Positions 13,173 through 56,902 of a DNA stretch of 64,000 nucleotides are shown in pieces (the first letter of the stretch is position 1; every line of letters begins with the position of its first letter). Under the pieces are notes generated by a model. It saw only the letters and a program-made list of their open reading frames with translations. It was not told the DNA's origin and made no database searches. Source of the stretch: Phymorhynchus buccinoides (Eukaryota > Mollusca > Gastropoda > Neogastropoda > Raphitomidae); the NCBI GenBank assembly GCA_017654935.2, contig CM065686.1, positions 35,935,204-35,999,203 on the forward strand, read 5' to 3'. A program made the position numbers and the translations under genes.

Positions 13173-15327
13173 CACAGTAGTTGATTAATATGTGTATTGT
13201 TTTTGTCTGCTCATGTTATTGGATTTTTGTTTCATGTTTTTATTCCATTTCAATTTTGTGTAACGATGGATTCGTTGTTTGTTCAGGCGAAAATGAAAAG
13301 ACCCTTAATTGACTTCGCTCGTTTATGTTTAAGTCTGTGGGATTCGTCAGTCACTTTGCATTATGATCTAGACTAACATCTGACGGCAAGAAAGAAAAAG
13401 GTAATCGGAAGAAAAAACAATGGCGTGTTTTGGATATATCACTGATCTAAAAATAAAGATCAGCGACAATTTTTTTTCCTTCAAGTATGAAGAGTTCTCG
13501 TGTTCGTCCGAACAAGAAACTTGTTCGCAGGATACGACTTGTGAACGAGATTCGGCTCGAACGGCTGTTCGGACGAACAACGAAGCGCTGTTCGGGCTGC
13601 ATGTTCAGGGGCAATTAAGGGAAAACTCTGTTCGGCCGAACATTTTTGTTCGGCGAACACAGATTCGGGCTGTCCGTTCGGGCAGCTAAGGGTGGCTTTA
13701 AGACTAAGAGCTCATATAAAGGAAAAGGTTCACAGTGGCTTTATGCAAAAAGCAATTTACATACTTGTGGTGGTACCATAGCCGATGAGGTTTAACCGAG
13801 GCGTGGTTACTGCTACACCTAGATCTGTATTGTTAAAAAATAGGGACTTTACAGTTTACTGGTGTTGCACTGCCTCCGGGCATTGCCTCCAGTATTGTTC
13901 CCATCATCTTTGTATCTACAAATGTCCCATATCTGTTCCAGACCGAGGACGTAAAACACCATTTTTCATTTGTGGCTAGAGGTACAGCATTCTTGCAACA
14001 GTCAGACCATGTTCAGGTCTGACTTCCCAGTCAAATTTTTCGTCAACAAATGCATTTTCTTATTTCGTATATTTAACGCATCTTCGTAAAGGAATATCGT
14101 TACTACGACGTTAGGAACATGTCAGAGTTAATGTTAGTACAGTGGCACCTCCCTTTATATAAGACATCCCACTATAACTATAAGACTACCTCCCATATAA
14201 GACCTACTTCTCTGAGACATTGCCCTTCTTTGTAAGTATTAAAATCACCTCCCTTATAAGACCTCAATTTGGATGATTTTTGAAGGTCTTATAAGGGAAG
14301 TTCCATTGTAGTTTTTAAAAAATGAGATTTGCAGTAATTGCACACAATTTATGGGTCCCGTGATTGAGCGGGGATTTAATATATTTCTCAAATCCTATCT
14401 TATCCCATGCTGCGCATCTTCGTCTTTGAACCCCTGTATGTCAATAATTGCCGATAAACGGCAGGTGGACATTACTGGAAGAAGCAGCGCCGTACCTGTA
14501 GCCTGGAGAATGTGAGATACGGGCCCATACCCTGAGCCTCTGCCGAAAAGGTTTGGGATAAATAAAAACAATTTGCAACCTCTTCAGTAGGCTATATGCA
14601 TTTACTGATTTAGAAACAAGAAGGAAATTATAATTATTCAATTTCAACCAAAGGCCAAGCTTCAGTACTTCACTACTTGCCGCCCACATTAAATACATCA
14701 GCGTTTACACATTGTCACAAATTTGCTGCATTTAAAAAACGCTGCATGGCATTGAGGGGTTAAAGAATAAAGTACTTACACTCTATAAAAACATACTAGG
14801 CTAGGGATGGGATGGATGAGAAGTGGTGGGGTCACTAACTCTAGTAACTACTAACTGGGGTGGCTTTTTAAAACAGTTAACTGCAACTTGGCCTTTGGTT
14901 GAAATTGAATAATTATAATTTCCTTGTTTCTAAATCAGTAAATCATAATGCATCCTCCATCAACGAATGTTTTAATATACTTTTATTAGTTTTAAGCTTG
15001 TTTTGTCCCTACCTACCTACCTACCTTGACATAATAGTAGCATCAAAGGATTTAACCGCATCAGAAAGCGATAATTGTTAGCCACGGGTTTGACTAGGAA
15101 AACTCAAAAAAGGACATTCGTGGAAGTCGACCTCCGTCACCTGCGGCCAGGCCCAGGGGGCACATGATGATGATCATCTGATCATAGCAGACGAGGAAAG
15201 CAGGCAAAACGCTTCAGCAGATTATATTGCATTATTGCTACTTGGATATTTACAATAATTTAGAGAGATACAAGGAAAACTGTAAAAATCACCACACAAT
15301 CTTGACAAAATGTTACTTTCATACCAT
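9204..15327 (-). CDS. HSPE1: HSP10, mitochondrial co-chaperonin (whole spliced gene)
   Basis: Four coding exons, 15327-15325, 12237-12076, 10561-10472 and 9257-9204, join with GT/AG sites and phase 0 throughout to give 102 residues, the usual length of animal HSP10. The protein caps the HSP60 ring in the mitochondrial matrix. Visible family marks are FLPMFDRILVER near the N-terminus, the mobile loop around TKGGIMIPEK (residues about 22-35) that docks on HSP60, the VGDKVLLPEYGGTKI strand region and the C-terminal DYFLFRDGDLLGKF. The first exon supplies only the ATG, much as in vertebrates where exon 1 adds just a codon or so. It is divergent to HSP60. All introns hold repeats but the frame is intact. 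Confidence 0.95.
10130..10462. mobile_element. Dispersed repeat C, HSP10 intron 3 copy
   Basis: Shares long stretches with 61515-62265, including AACTGTTACGCCA, CAAGCTCTTGTCTGATTGGT, TTTAATGGACCAATCAACA, ACTATCGGCAAACGAAGG and GTGAAA.GGCCCCC. It ends about 10 bp from HSP10 exon 3, so its edge lies next to that exon's donor. Non-coding. Confidence 0.65.
10472..10561 (-). CDS. HSPE1: HSP10 exon 3
   Basis: 30 codons, phase 0 at both ends; encodes DGATTPVSVQVGDKVLLPEY followed by GGTKIVLEEK. Acceptor TTGCTTCAG, donor AAG|GTGAGA. Confidence 0.96.
11035..11360 (+). mobile_element. tRNA-derived SINE
   Basis: A polymerase III A-box-like stretch (GTGGTACAGAGGTAATGCG) and a near-perfect B box (GAGTTCGAACC) start the element. 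They are followed by a central part (CACGAGGCCTTACGGTCTGA, TCTTTCGGATGAGATG) and a tail with GAGCAACCC..TTTCACAGATGCCTC. The same parts recur inverted at 17825-17960 and 16820-17040. Confidence 0.7.
11443..12030. mobile_element. MITE with AGGGCTG(A/G)C termini holding CT and GT microsatellites
   Basis: CAGGGCTGACAAAACTACTAGCC at the left is matched inverted by GGCTAGTGAAATTTTAAAGTTTGGCCAGCCCT at the right. The interior contains pyrimidine-rich sequence and a long (GT)n run (11830-11900). It lies in HSP10 intron 2, ending about 45 bp from exon 2. The ends resemble hAT-type non-autonomous elements, which is inference. Confidence 0.6.
12076..12237 (-). CDS. HSPE1: HSP10 exon 2
   Basis: 54 codons from acceptor TTACACTTGCAG to donor GAG|GTATGT. 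Encodes ARAFKKFLPMFDRILVERN and the mobile loop TKGGIMIPEKAQGKV, ending GGGGRTE. Phase 0 at both ends. Confidence 0.97.
12438..13700. mobile_element. 1.26-kb non-autonomous DNA transposon with TTCGGxCGAA motifs
   Basis: Terminal inverted repeats TAAAAGCCACCCTTAGCTGC (left) and the inverse GCAGCTAAGGGTGGCTTTA (right) are followed by GTTCGGCCGAAC-type palindromes. A second inner inverted block holds AATTAAGGGTCTTTTCATTT (12510-12560 against 13262-13318). The middle has GT-rich DNA and a (TAG)n run at 13133-13172. It sits in HSP10 intron 1. No transposase remains. Confidence 0.7.
13826..13955. repeat. Dispersed repeat D
   Basis: Contains GTGTTGCACTGCCTCCGGGC, ATTGCCTCCA, CATCTTTGTATCTAC and ATGTCCCATAT. 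Copies recur at 59425-59565 and 60248-60405. No ends or coding capacity recognised. Confidence 0.7.
14138..14310. mobile_element. MITE family A, inverted copy
   Basis: TACAGTGGCACCTCCC to GGGAAGTTCCATTGTA, with the family interior GACATTGCCCTTCTTTGTAA. It lies in HSP10 intron 1. Confidence 0.75.
14594..14952. repeat. Inverted repeat, arms about 65 bp
   Basis: Arms 14594-14660 and 14888-14952 share AAATTATAATTATTCAATTT with CAACCAAAGGCCAAG in inverse order. The spacer is about 230 bp and contains no gene. Possibly a foldback element. Confidence 0.7.
15325..15327 (-). CDS. HSPE1: HSP10 exon 1 coding end (start codon only)
   Basis: ATG immediately followed by donor GTATGA. Joining it to exon 2 (GCACGTGCATTC) gives MARAFKKFLP, matching the HSP10 start. 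The exon's 5' UTR extends upstream (higher coordinates). The choice is supported by phase and family gene structure, not by transcripts. Confidence 0.8.
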
Positions 15328-15377
15328 GATTTGTTTTTGAGGAGGATCAGTGATTTCTCGTGAGCTCTCAACTAGCA

Positions 15378-15391
15378 GTCTGGAACGTTCC
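15378..15391. promoter_or_regulatory. Heat-shock element core in the divergent promoter
   Basis: GGAACGTTCC at 15382-15391 is a perfect GAA-nn-TTC pair, with a partial third unit (GTC) 2 bp upstream. It lies about 55 bp from the HSP10 ATG. A TATTTAAA sequence follows on the plus strand at about 15438, in a position that could serve HSP60. HSF regulation of this gene pair is known in animals; that this site is used is inferred. Confidence 0.6.
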
Positions 15392-15439
15392 ACGTGCTCT
15401 TGTAGCGCATGTGTGGTGACCTTTACGCAGGGAGATGTT

Positions 15440-16160
15440 ATTTAAACCAATGTCATAAGCAAATAATTATTTAGAAAAAAACAATTATGGGTTGCAAAGG
15501 AAACAATCAATATGCTCAGAAATCATTTTAACTGTTACTGTATCATGTCAAAATAATATTTATTGAAAATAATTGATATTTGTTAATCTTTGTAAGAAAA
15601 CGTTGAAATTGCATCAGAAAACATGCATAGTCAGTTTTCACTCACAATTTCTTTTATAAAAAATAGTATTTTGTGGCTACAGTTATGAAAAATATAACAC
15701 ATTAAGTGAACAGTAAATATGAATGGTAGCTAGTTAATATCAGTTTATTTATTTGCAAACGGAAACTGTTTAAAACTTTTTATATATATTTTTTTGCATA
15801 ATAATACATGTTCCGGGCTGCTTTCATAACGAAAGCCTCCCTCGGGTTACAGCAGTGAAGGTCAAACCTCTCGGGCATTTGGACGGCGTGTGGACCGGCT
15901 AGGAAGGTACATTTGGAGGAGAAAAATCAAGTTACTTTCCGATTCTGGCATAATAATTTGCGTTAAGATTGCAGTTATTTCATATTTTGAATCAAGACAG
16001 GTAACATGTGTTAAAAATTGTTGCGATTTAAATTAAGGGGAGATAATAGACTTCATTTATAAAATTTTCTATTTCGCTCCACGTGTTCTGCAACAAAATC
16101 AGACTAGAGCAGTGCACTTAGAGACTCAGACTGACAGTCAAGGCTATTGGATGTAATCTG
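15440..16160. other. Intergenic region where HSP60's non-coding exon 1 is expected
   Basis: AT-rich, with a more GC-rich stretch at 15830-15920. Candidate donors are GTAAGA at about 15590 and GGTACA at about 15906. None is decisive, so no exon is called. Confidence 0.3.
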
Positions 16161-16169
16161 GAAATGCAC

Positions 16170-16712
16170 ATAAGTAAACATATTCTGAATCATTTCAATT
16201 CCTTTGACTTATTTCATCAAAACCAATCAGGGTTTAGAGCTAACCATTCGTGCCACACCGCTTTAAGTAAGTTTAACCAACCTGGTAGATCAGTGGTTTA
16301 TTAATATTAACAACGATGAAATTACAGGTGTTCTTGCTGTTGATTTCATGAAAGCCTTTGATGTTGATCGTAACCTCTTGCTAAAAAAACTAAAAATGTA
16401 TGGCATTACTAATACCTTAGAATTCCTATCGTCTTTTTTATCAGATAGAAAGCAAAGAGTCTTTCTAAATGAATCTGAATCCTGTATAAAGTCTGTTGAT
16501 TTTGGTGTTCCCCAAGGTTCAGTCCTTGGCCCCATCTTATTTTCAATATACATTAATGATCTGCCTCTTTTTCTTACAACTCCCACTGAAATGTTTGCAG
16601 ATGATACGACTATACATACTAGTGATAGTAAAGTAGATAAGGTTTTTACTTGTTTACAGGACAATGTTGACAAACTAATTGAATGCAGCAGGAAAAAGAT
16701 GGGTTTTAAGAG
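16170..16712 (+). pseudogene. LINE reverse transcriptase fragment
   Basis: The open part from 16348 encodes an RT core with MKAFD, FLSDRKQRVFLN, GVPQGSVLGPILFSIYINDL and the catalytic FADDT motif. Just upstream, in another frame, SFDLFHQNQSGFRANHSCHT is visible, so a frameshift or stop breaks the gene. This is a non-LTR retrotransposon of the CR1/Jockey-like kind, truncated at both ends. Confidence 0.85.
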
Positions 16713-16850
16713 AGGTTTTGAATGAGGAGACTGAGTTGGAGTGTCGGAGAGGAGAAGGCAGAGAATTCCAAAGAGATGGTGCTTGACAAGAAAAAGAACG
16801 TTGGCCAGCAGATTTACAGTCATAGAGGCATCTGTGAAATTCGGGTTGCT
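16675..16850 (-). pseudogene. LINE ORF C-terminus fragment, opposite strand
   Basis: The minus strand encodes RSFSCQAPSLWNSLPSPLRH and SNSVSSFKTSLKTHLF, the typical last segment of LINE reverse-transcriptase proteins. It abuts the plus-strand RT fragment near 16690, so two LINE pieces meet tail to tail. Confidence 0.75.
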
Positions 16851-17040
16851 CCCACCTGGAGCATGCGATTTCTGTGTGACTGATGAAGTGTGTGTGTGGG
16901 GGGGGGGGGGGGGGGGGAAAGAAAGGGGGTTGTAAATTTTGACCAAATGACAACTTTTTCATTGCCACTGGGATTAACGTGTGCTAAGTGCATGGGCACA
17001 CGGGACCTCAGGTTTATCATCTCATCCGAAAGACTCGTCG
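16820..17040 (-). mobile_element. SINE 3' and core pieces with a poly-G interruption
   Basis: GAGGCATCTGTGAAATTCGG matches, inverted, the tail of the SINE at 11035-11360, and ATCTCATCCGAAAGACTCG matches its core. A G-run at about 16899-16917 lies between them. Confidence 0.5.
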
Positions 17041-17372
17041 TTCCAGGCATGCCAATAGTCCGCGAATTCGCAGAAATCCGCGAAAAACGAAATTCGGCAC
17101 ACACAAAAAAGAAAATGCGGTCAACGAAATTGTGCCTTTTACTTCGCGTGAAGTTCGTTTGACGCCAAGCGTTTGGCTCTGCAAGGTAGTCCAGCAAGGA
17201 TTACTCCCTCGTACCGCGCATGCGTATTCATGATAACTTTCTTTCCAGTTTTGTCTTTCCTTCATTGAAAGCACGAAAACAAGTTTTCCTAGAAGAAATA
17301 CTAATAGACGAGAGATTTTAAAGTGAACTCTTCAAAATGCCGAGGCGGATGGAACATCTGGCACATGTGGCA

Positions 17373-17375
<3 letters not shown>

Positions 17376-17445
<70 letters not shown>

Positions 17446-17605
17446 TACAACTGTCTTTGCCCAGTTTTGCTGTATTACTACAGTATTAGTCTCTTTTGCA
17501 CACAGTATCCTTAAGATAAAAATATAAGATTAATTTAATGTAATTGTTGCCTAAGTAACTAAATACACATCTTTCTCCCCCCCCCCCCCCCCCCCCCCCC
17601 CCCCC
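17376..17605. repeat. (CT)n and poly-C tracts
   Basis: A CT run of about 66 bp (17376-17441) and a C run of about 30 bp (17576-17605). Both are likely sites of length error or polymorphism. Confidence 0.95.
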
Positions 17606-17824
17606 TTTCCTCTTTTTATCTGTCTCACATAGACTCATTTTGTAACATTAAAAGTACTGTTTTCAGGCTGAAAGAAAGCATAAAAAGCTCAAATAGTTGC
17701 AGGAGAGGCTTTCTTTACCTTGTCGAATAGCTTTGTCTTCAGCTTCAGGGGGCGTTGCAAGCCCCCTGGACCCCCAAACTTTATTTTCAGAGAAAACTGC
17801 TTTTCCTCCATTGGCATGCCTGCA

Positions 17825-17960
17825 TTCAGACCGTAAGGCCTAGTGCAAAATGAGAGGAAAAATCCCCTGTACGTGTGGTCCACTAACCCAGGTTCGAGCT
17901 CGGGTTTGCTTGACACAAGGCGAACACTTTACCTTTGTGCCAGTCTCTGCCACTCTACAC
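17825..17960 (-). mobile_element. tRNA-derived SINE head, minus strand
   Basis: Read on the minus strand it matches the SINE at 11035: AGAGTGG..GTAA A-box region, CGAGCTCGAACC B box, GGGGATTTTTCCTCTCA and GGCCTTACGGTCTGA. The copy is truncated after the head. Confidence 0.7.
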
Positions 17961-18029
17961 TCCATATAATAGGACGTATATATAATACGTCCTCTATAGC
18001 ACTACAGTATACTTGCCACCGACGTATGT

Positions 18030-18053
18030 CATATATATATATATATATATATA
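18030..18053. repeat. (AT)n microsatellite
   Basis: Alternating AT, about 24 bp. No gene is seen between 17960 and 18430. Confidence 0.9.
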
Positions 18054-18439
18054 TGTCGCTGCTAAGTAGCGATTTCGCCGCATTCAAAAATTGCACGTCA
18101 AACCAGCGGCGCATACGCAACTAACAGGTGGCACCGAAGGGGGTAATTTGGGTCATATAGTGATACACTGATATACTACTACCAAGCAGCGGGATTGTCT
18201 TCTCAACTTTTCATTGCTGTACGTTGTTTTATGTACAATTCTACAAAGCACTCGTCAGAATTGCTTATTCCCCATCCGAAGGAAGGATTTGCACTAATCG
18301 TTGATCTAATTATTAGCCTGTAACATTTTTAGTAAGTAATTAACACTTTCATAAACTGATTATTTGCACCAATCTATGCCTTTGGCGCCTCTGTGTGTGT
18401 GTGTGTTTGTTTGCCCTGTAACAGTGTAAGTGTAACTCA

Positions 18440-19150
18440 TGTACCGGTGCACGGAATCACTTCAAATGTTGTGTGGTGGTGTATCAATTATCATGGTACA
18501 CCCTAACACAGGTGGTCCCATAGAAAATTTAAACCTCCGGTGCAAACCTCCACCAAGGAAGACTCACTTTTCTGTAAAGCATGTTCGCTCTTTAGTTCAG
18601 TCACATACCATTACTCATATTTACTGGCATTAATTAGACAGATTTTGTGTCTGGGTGTGACATGGTTATGGTACTTAGATGGTCTCGTAAATTTCGAGCC
18701 TCCAGTGCAAACCTCCGCCAAGGAAGACTCACTTTTCTGTAAGATTTTTGTTCACCCTGTAACTCTTGAACTGGTGCACAGAATTGCTTCAAATTTTGTG
18801 TGATGGTGTATCATGCTGCAGATATGGTCCCATAGAAAATTTGAATCTCCAGTATAGATCTCCGCCAAGAACTCACTTTTCTGTAAGATATGTTTGCCCT
18901 GTAACTCGCACACCATTGGACAGAATCGTTTCAAATTTTGTGTTGAGGTGTTTCATGGTACCTAGATGGTCCCATAGGAATTTTAAACTTCCATGCAAAC
19001 CTCCACCGAGGAAGACTCACAAAACCAAAGTTTCCTTTTATAAATATTTCATGTCCGAGCTGTATTTTATGAACCAGTGGACAGAATTGCTTCAAATTTT
19101 ATGTGGTTGTGTATGAAAGTGCAGGAATGGTCCCATAGAAAACAAATATA
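18440..19150. repeat. Degenerate tandem repeat, about 150 bp x 5
   Basis: Repeated blocks: GAAT(C/T)(A/G)CTTCAAAT.TTGTGT, ATGGTCCCATAGAAAATTT and CAAACCTCC.CCAAGGAAGACTCAC. Copies start near 18450, 18640, 18780, 18910 and 19075. They are strongly diverged, hence old. No gene. Confidence 0.75.
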
Positions 19151-19639
19151 AACGTGCTGACCTTAACCTTGAAGTTTGACCTTGAAACCGAAATTTCTTC
19201 TTGAGGCCATATCTTTCACATCATTGGACATGCAATTTTCAAACTTGGGATGGGCAAGCATTGGCTAATGGTGATTTAAAATATTGGGTACCAGTCAAAG
19301 TCAAGGACATAGACCTTGGAGGTGTCAAATTGGTGTGCAAAGTATTATCTTATGACCTTGACCTTGACTTTTTAACTTATCTTTTTTTTACCTCTGTTTC
19401 TGTATGTTAGTCGAAAGGGCCACTTTTGTGGCAATTTATCTATGAAAACTAGGGGAGAACATATACCTTTAATTCTCTCTATTCTCTACCTGTGGCTGTA
19501 GTTCGGACACCATTGGGTTTACACCCACACTATATTTCTTGATCAGCATGACCTAAGGAATGCAATTGAAGACATTTAAAATCCACTTGACCTTGACCTT
19601 TATAGTTGACCTTGAAGCCGTTATAATTATGAAAAGTGT

Positions 19640-20125
19640 AATCCTAAAACAAATAGCCATAGCTTGAAAATGGTTGGCTGTAGACCACTTCAAACCATTA
19701 TAATTTATATTCACGATAAGCATCACTGGGCGGATACAGTGGGAGACATTTTGAGGTGCTATTCAGAATTCTGGTGACTGCTATTATGAAGACCCAGGCC
19801 ATTTGCATAAAACAAACAATTGTAGTATGAAAACTATTGGTTGTAAACCCCTTTAGCCATATATACATTATACTTGCAATTAGCATCACTGGAGGTATGC
19901 AGTGGAAGACATTTTGAAGTGCTGCTCTGAGGACTGCTATTCTGAAAACCTGGGCTGATTCATATTTTTTTTATTAAAACGAACAATTGTAGTTTAAAAA
20001 ATGTTGGTTAGACTTAAGAGATCCCTATAACCATGTATATTCGTGATCAACATCACCGGGGAATGCAGTGGGAGACATTTCAATGTGCTATTCTGGCAAC
20101 TGCTATTCTAAAGACCTGTGCCGGG
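19640..20125. repeat. Degenerate tandem repeat, about 155-165 bp x 3
   Basis: Copies near 19660, 19815 and 20000 share GGTTG(G)..GTAGACC, AGCATCACTGG, ACAGTGGGAGACATTTTGA and CTGCTATT.TGAAGACC. The array ends about 100 bp before HSP60's first coding exon. Confidence 0.75.
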
Positions 20126-20243
20126 GAAGAGCCGCCGCGAAACGTAGCGAGCGCGGGGCATAGCTGCTTGTCCTTTTGCAATTTTACTGATCAGTGCGTG
20201 TACCGTTTTCATTGTCTTTGCACAGAACACAAATCAGATCAAC

Positions 20244-53978
<33,735 letters not shown>

Positions 53979-55533
53979 ATGCGTAAAAGAACCAGGAACT
54001 TTGCAGCACTTGTTTTGTATGTATGTTGTTGTTTTTTGTATTATCAAGACTCCGTTTACTGAAAGTTGTCTGAAATTTGGAATATTTGGAAATATGAGTG
54101 ATAACATTTTTTTTGTTCGTATGTGATTGGCATTTCAATTCTTTTCACTAGAGTTATTTGTGATTGATACATTTTTTTATGATTTACATTTTGTTTGTTT
54201 TCGATATAGTTGCTTGTGATCATTATTTTAGAGTCCATAAGTATGGGCTTTTTTTTAAACATTTGGAATAACGTTCATGTATGAAAGCCACTTTCACTCC
54301 GACCATAAACAGTACTGTTCCGATAATTAAAAAGATGATGGTCATTTTTGTCTGTCTTATCGCGTTTCATTGTCGACTAAGGAAAAGAAAAGAAGGACGA
54401 TGGTAAGAGTACTTTTCCTTCCACGCCCCTTGACACAATTGCATTTGAATGGATGGAATCAGTTTCAGTTCAGTTGACGCGTTCGATGACCGTTTCCGTT
54501 TTTTTGTGGGGGTTTTCACAGTGTTTTAAATTTGTGAAGTGCAGGTGCTGTTTAATTGCGCTACTATTCTAGCTAATTGATTATCCTCATTGTTTTTGGT
54601 TGTCCCCCTTTTCAGTGTTTGGAGAGAGTTTAACTGAATTTTTATTTGGCCTCATTGCTATTGAAATAGTCCTAGGGAGGGGTGGTGATGGTGGGGTACC
54701 GCACATTCAAGATTAAATGTTGAGGTTAAGAATTGTGTTTGTCAATTTTAAGATACTGTTGAGCAAACTGTTGATGGTATGCGAAAGAAACATATTTGTG
54801 ACAGAAAGTTCCTCTTTAATATGTAAATTACCACAACGTTGAATGTTTGTTGTGAAATATCTTCCAGAAACTGATTTTTTTAATATAAAGTGTACTATAT
54901 ATTGTACACATTTACAAATGGGTTTACGTTCATTGACATACTTTTAAATATTTGAATGGGACCAGAAAGTTTAGTTAAAAACAACAACTACTGAACAAAC
55001 AAAAAACAAACAAAATAAAATAGGACTTGCAGTAATGACTTGTTTGTATACTCTAAAAAAAATATAAACAAAATTGATGGTTTGCGTTTTAAAGTTTTGA
55101 GTTAAAGAAAATGTTAAAATGTAACATAGCATAAAATTACAGTTTGAGGTTTCTTTACCTAACATTTATTTTACTGTTAAAGTATTTGTTGATTAGGATG
55201 TTTCCACTATTATGTGAATTTGTTGTGCATGTGTTAGCTCTGCACTTCAGCATTTGATAAATCATAGTTTGTCATTGTTTCATGTCTTTGCAACAAAAAT
55301 TTATTTTCTAATTTGTGATGCTTTTGTTGTTGTTGTTGTTGTTGACTATAACAGTGAAATGTCAAAATGATAATATATGATGCGTTTGAAAGACGGTCGA
55401 CAGATCTTGCCTTGCTGAAGAGAAGGAATGATGTAATAATGTATGACGGGTTTAAAAGATTGTCGACGAACTGTGAGCAGGAGTAGATGACAATGGTGTG
55501 TGAATATATGCAGATGATAATGCTCGGAATAAA
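53979..55533 (+). other. Probable HSP60 3' UTR
   Basis: AT-rich and free of transposons, unlike all surrounding DNA. Candidate AATAAA signals are at about 55014 and at 55528-55533. The first element (55579) starts just after the second signal, which favours that end. Confidence 0.5.
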
Positions 55534-55578
55534 CATTTTGAGATGGATTTTTCGAAGAGCCTTGTTCTTGTTTGAATG

Positions 55579-55929
55579 CATGGGTGCTCCTTCTTGCAGG
55601 ATGTCCTGAATGAGCGACTTAGCTGGCTCTTTTGCCCGCCAGGTGGCATAACGCTCGAGTGGGGCTAATCCTCTCTATATTCTTAGTTGGGGATAAAGAG
55701 AGAGAGAGAGATAGGGAGGAGTCCAACCCTCTCTCTCTCTCTCTCACTACACCCAACTAAGAATATAGCGTGATAAGCCCCTAGTGGTTTGACTGCCCCC
55801 TGGCGGTCAAATAATTGCCATAGGTCGACCATTGGAGGATTTTTAAATTGCCTAGCAGTAAATGTGTGTGCTGCCCCTGCACTCCACCTCTTTGCAGGAT
55901 TTTTTTTTAATTTCCCAGGAGCACCCATG
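55579..55929. mobile_element. Element family H2 with nested family G MITE
   Basis: CATGGGTGCTCCTTCTTGCA to AGGAGCACCCATG, flanked by TGAATG on both sides. Element 55612-55830 interrupts it; the intact relative is 41450-41846. Confidence 0.85.
55612..55830. mobile_element. GA-centred MITE (family G), nested
   Basis: Splits GTCCTGAATTGCAGGATTTT of family H2. Left end GAGCGACTTAGCTGGCTC, right end GCCATAGGTCGACC, a GA/CT centre, and CCGCCAGGTGGCA just inside. Confidence 0.88.
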
Positions 55930-56139
55930 TGAATGTGATGTTATGTGAGTGTCTTTGTGCCCCCACCCCCCCTCTCCTCTCTCTATCTCTCTCTCCTTAA
56001 GTTGAAACCACTCAGACTGTAAGAGCTTGGTCCAAGATAGAACTAAAAATCCGTAATTCTTTTCCGTAAAAACCATACTGGCTGGACACACTGACACGCA
56101 GGCAAACGCCTACAGTAGCAGGGACACATGTGACATTGG

Positions 56140-56412
56140 CCCGCGCTGCAAAAACGAAGAGCCGGCACAAGACTTACAACATTCTACAAGATCCTCAAAG
56201 GGCAGCTCCAGATCAGGTGCGAACATCTGCAGCCCTTAGCTGCAAGAGTGAGAAGAGGACACAGCGAGCAGTTCAGCAGGATCCCCTGCCGCACCCAGCA
56301 GCGCAGCTCCTCCTTCCCCCGCGCCATCAGAGAAAGGAACGCCCTGCTTCCAGAAACTGTTCAGGCCCCTTCTGCCAAGGCCTTCTTCAGGAGGCTGTTG
56401 GCAGAACACTAA
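56140..56412 (+). pseudogene. LINE reverse-transcriptase C-terminal fragment
   Basis: The third frame encodes RVRRGHSEQFSRIPCRTQQR, SSSFPRAIRERNALLPETVQ and APSAKAFFRRLLAEH, then a stop. This is the familiar end of LINE proteins (SSFFPRTIR.WN.LP). 5' truncated, as is usual for LINE copies. Confidence 0.75.
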
Positions 56413-56613
56413 AAGCTTCAGACCCAAGGGTAGGCAGTGGTTGGGCCGGCATCATGGTTGGGTTCCGCTGAATGGTCCCAGTCTGGCCGGTTGTCTGGCT
56501 GTCTACCCACCAAAACTCTCCTTTGTTTTTGTTTTTCTTCTTTTCTTTTCTTTTTCTCCCTTCGCCCTTTTTAGTTGTAATAATGGTCAGAACTGACCTT
56601 GACAACTATATTG

Positions 56614-56812
56614 CAGACCTGTTTACCCCCTACACAAGTCTTGAGATCTGAAATGAGTAGTTTTGGTGCCAAATGTGTAGTTTTATTCATTAAGCCATCA
56701 AACAATGTTCAATGAAAATGAGTAATTAGAGCATTATTTTCAATTTTGATGAGTAGTAAGAGGTCCAAATTGAGTAGAATACTACTCAAAAAGAGTAGAG
56801 TAAACAGGTCTG
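56614..56812. mobile_element. MITE family L (CAGACCTGTTTAC), intact copy
   Basis: CAGACCTGTTTACCCCCTAC to GAGTAAACAGGTCTG, with ATATTG on both sides (6-bp target duplication). The interior has repeated GAGTAGT/ACTACTC. Confidence 0.85.
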
Positions 56813-56902
56813 ATATTGGAAGAAGAAGAAGACAAGCACCCCAACCCTCATACCCACCCCCACCTGCAGACACACAAGCAAGAGAATTGTTGACCAGAAA
56901 AT

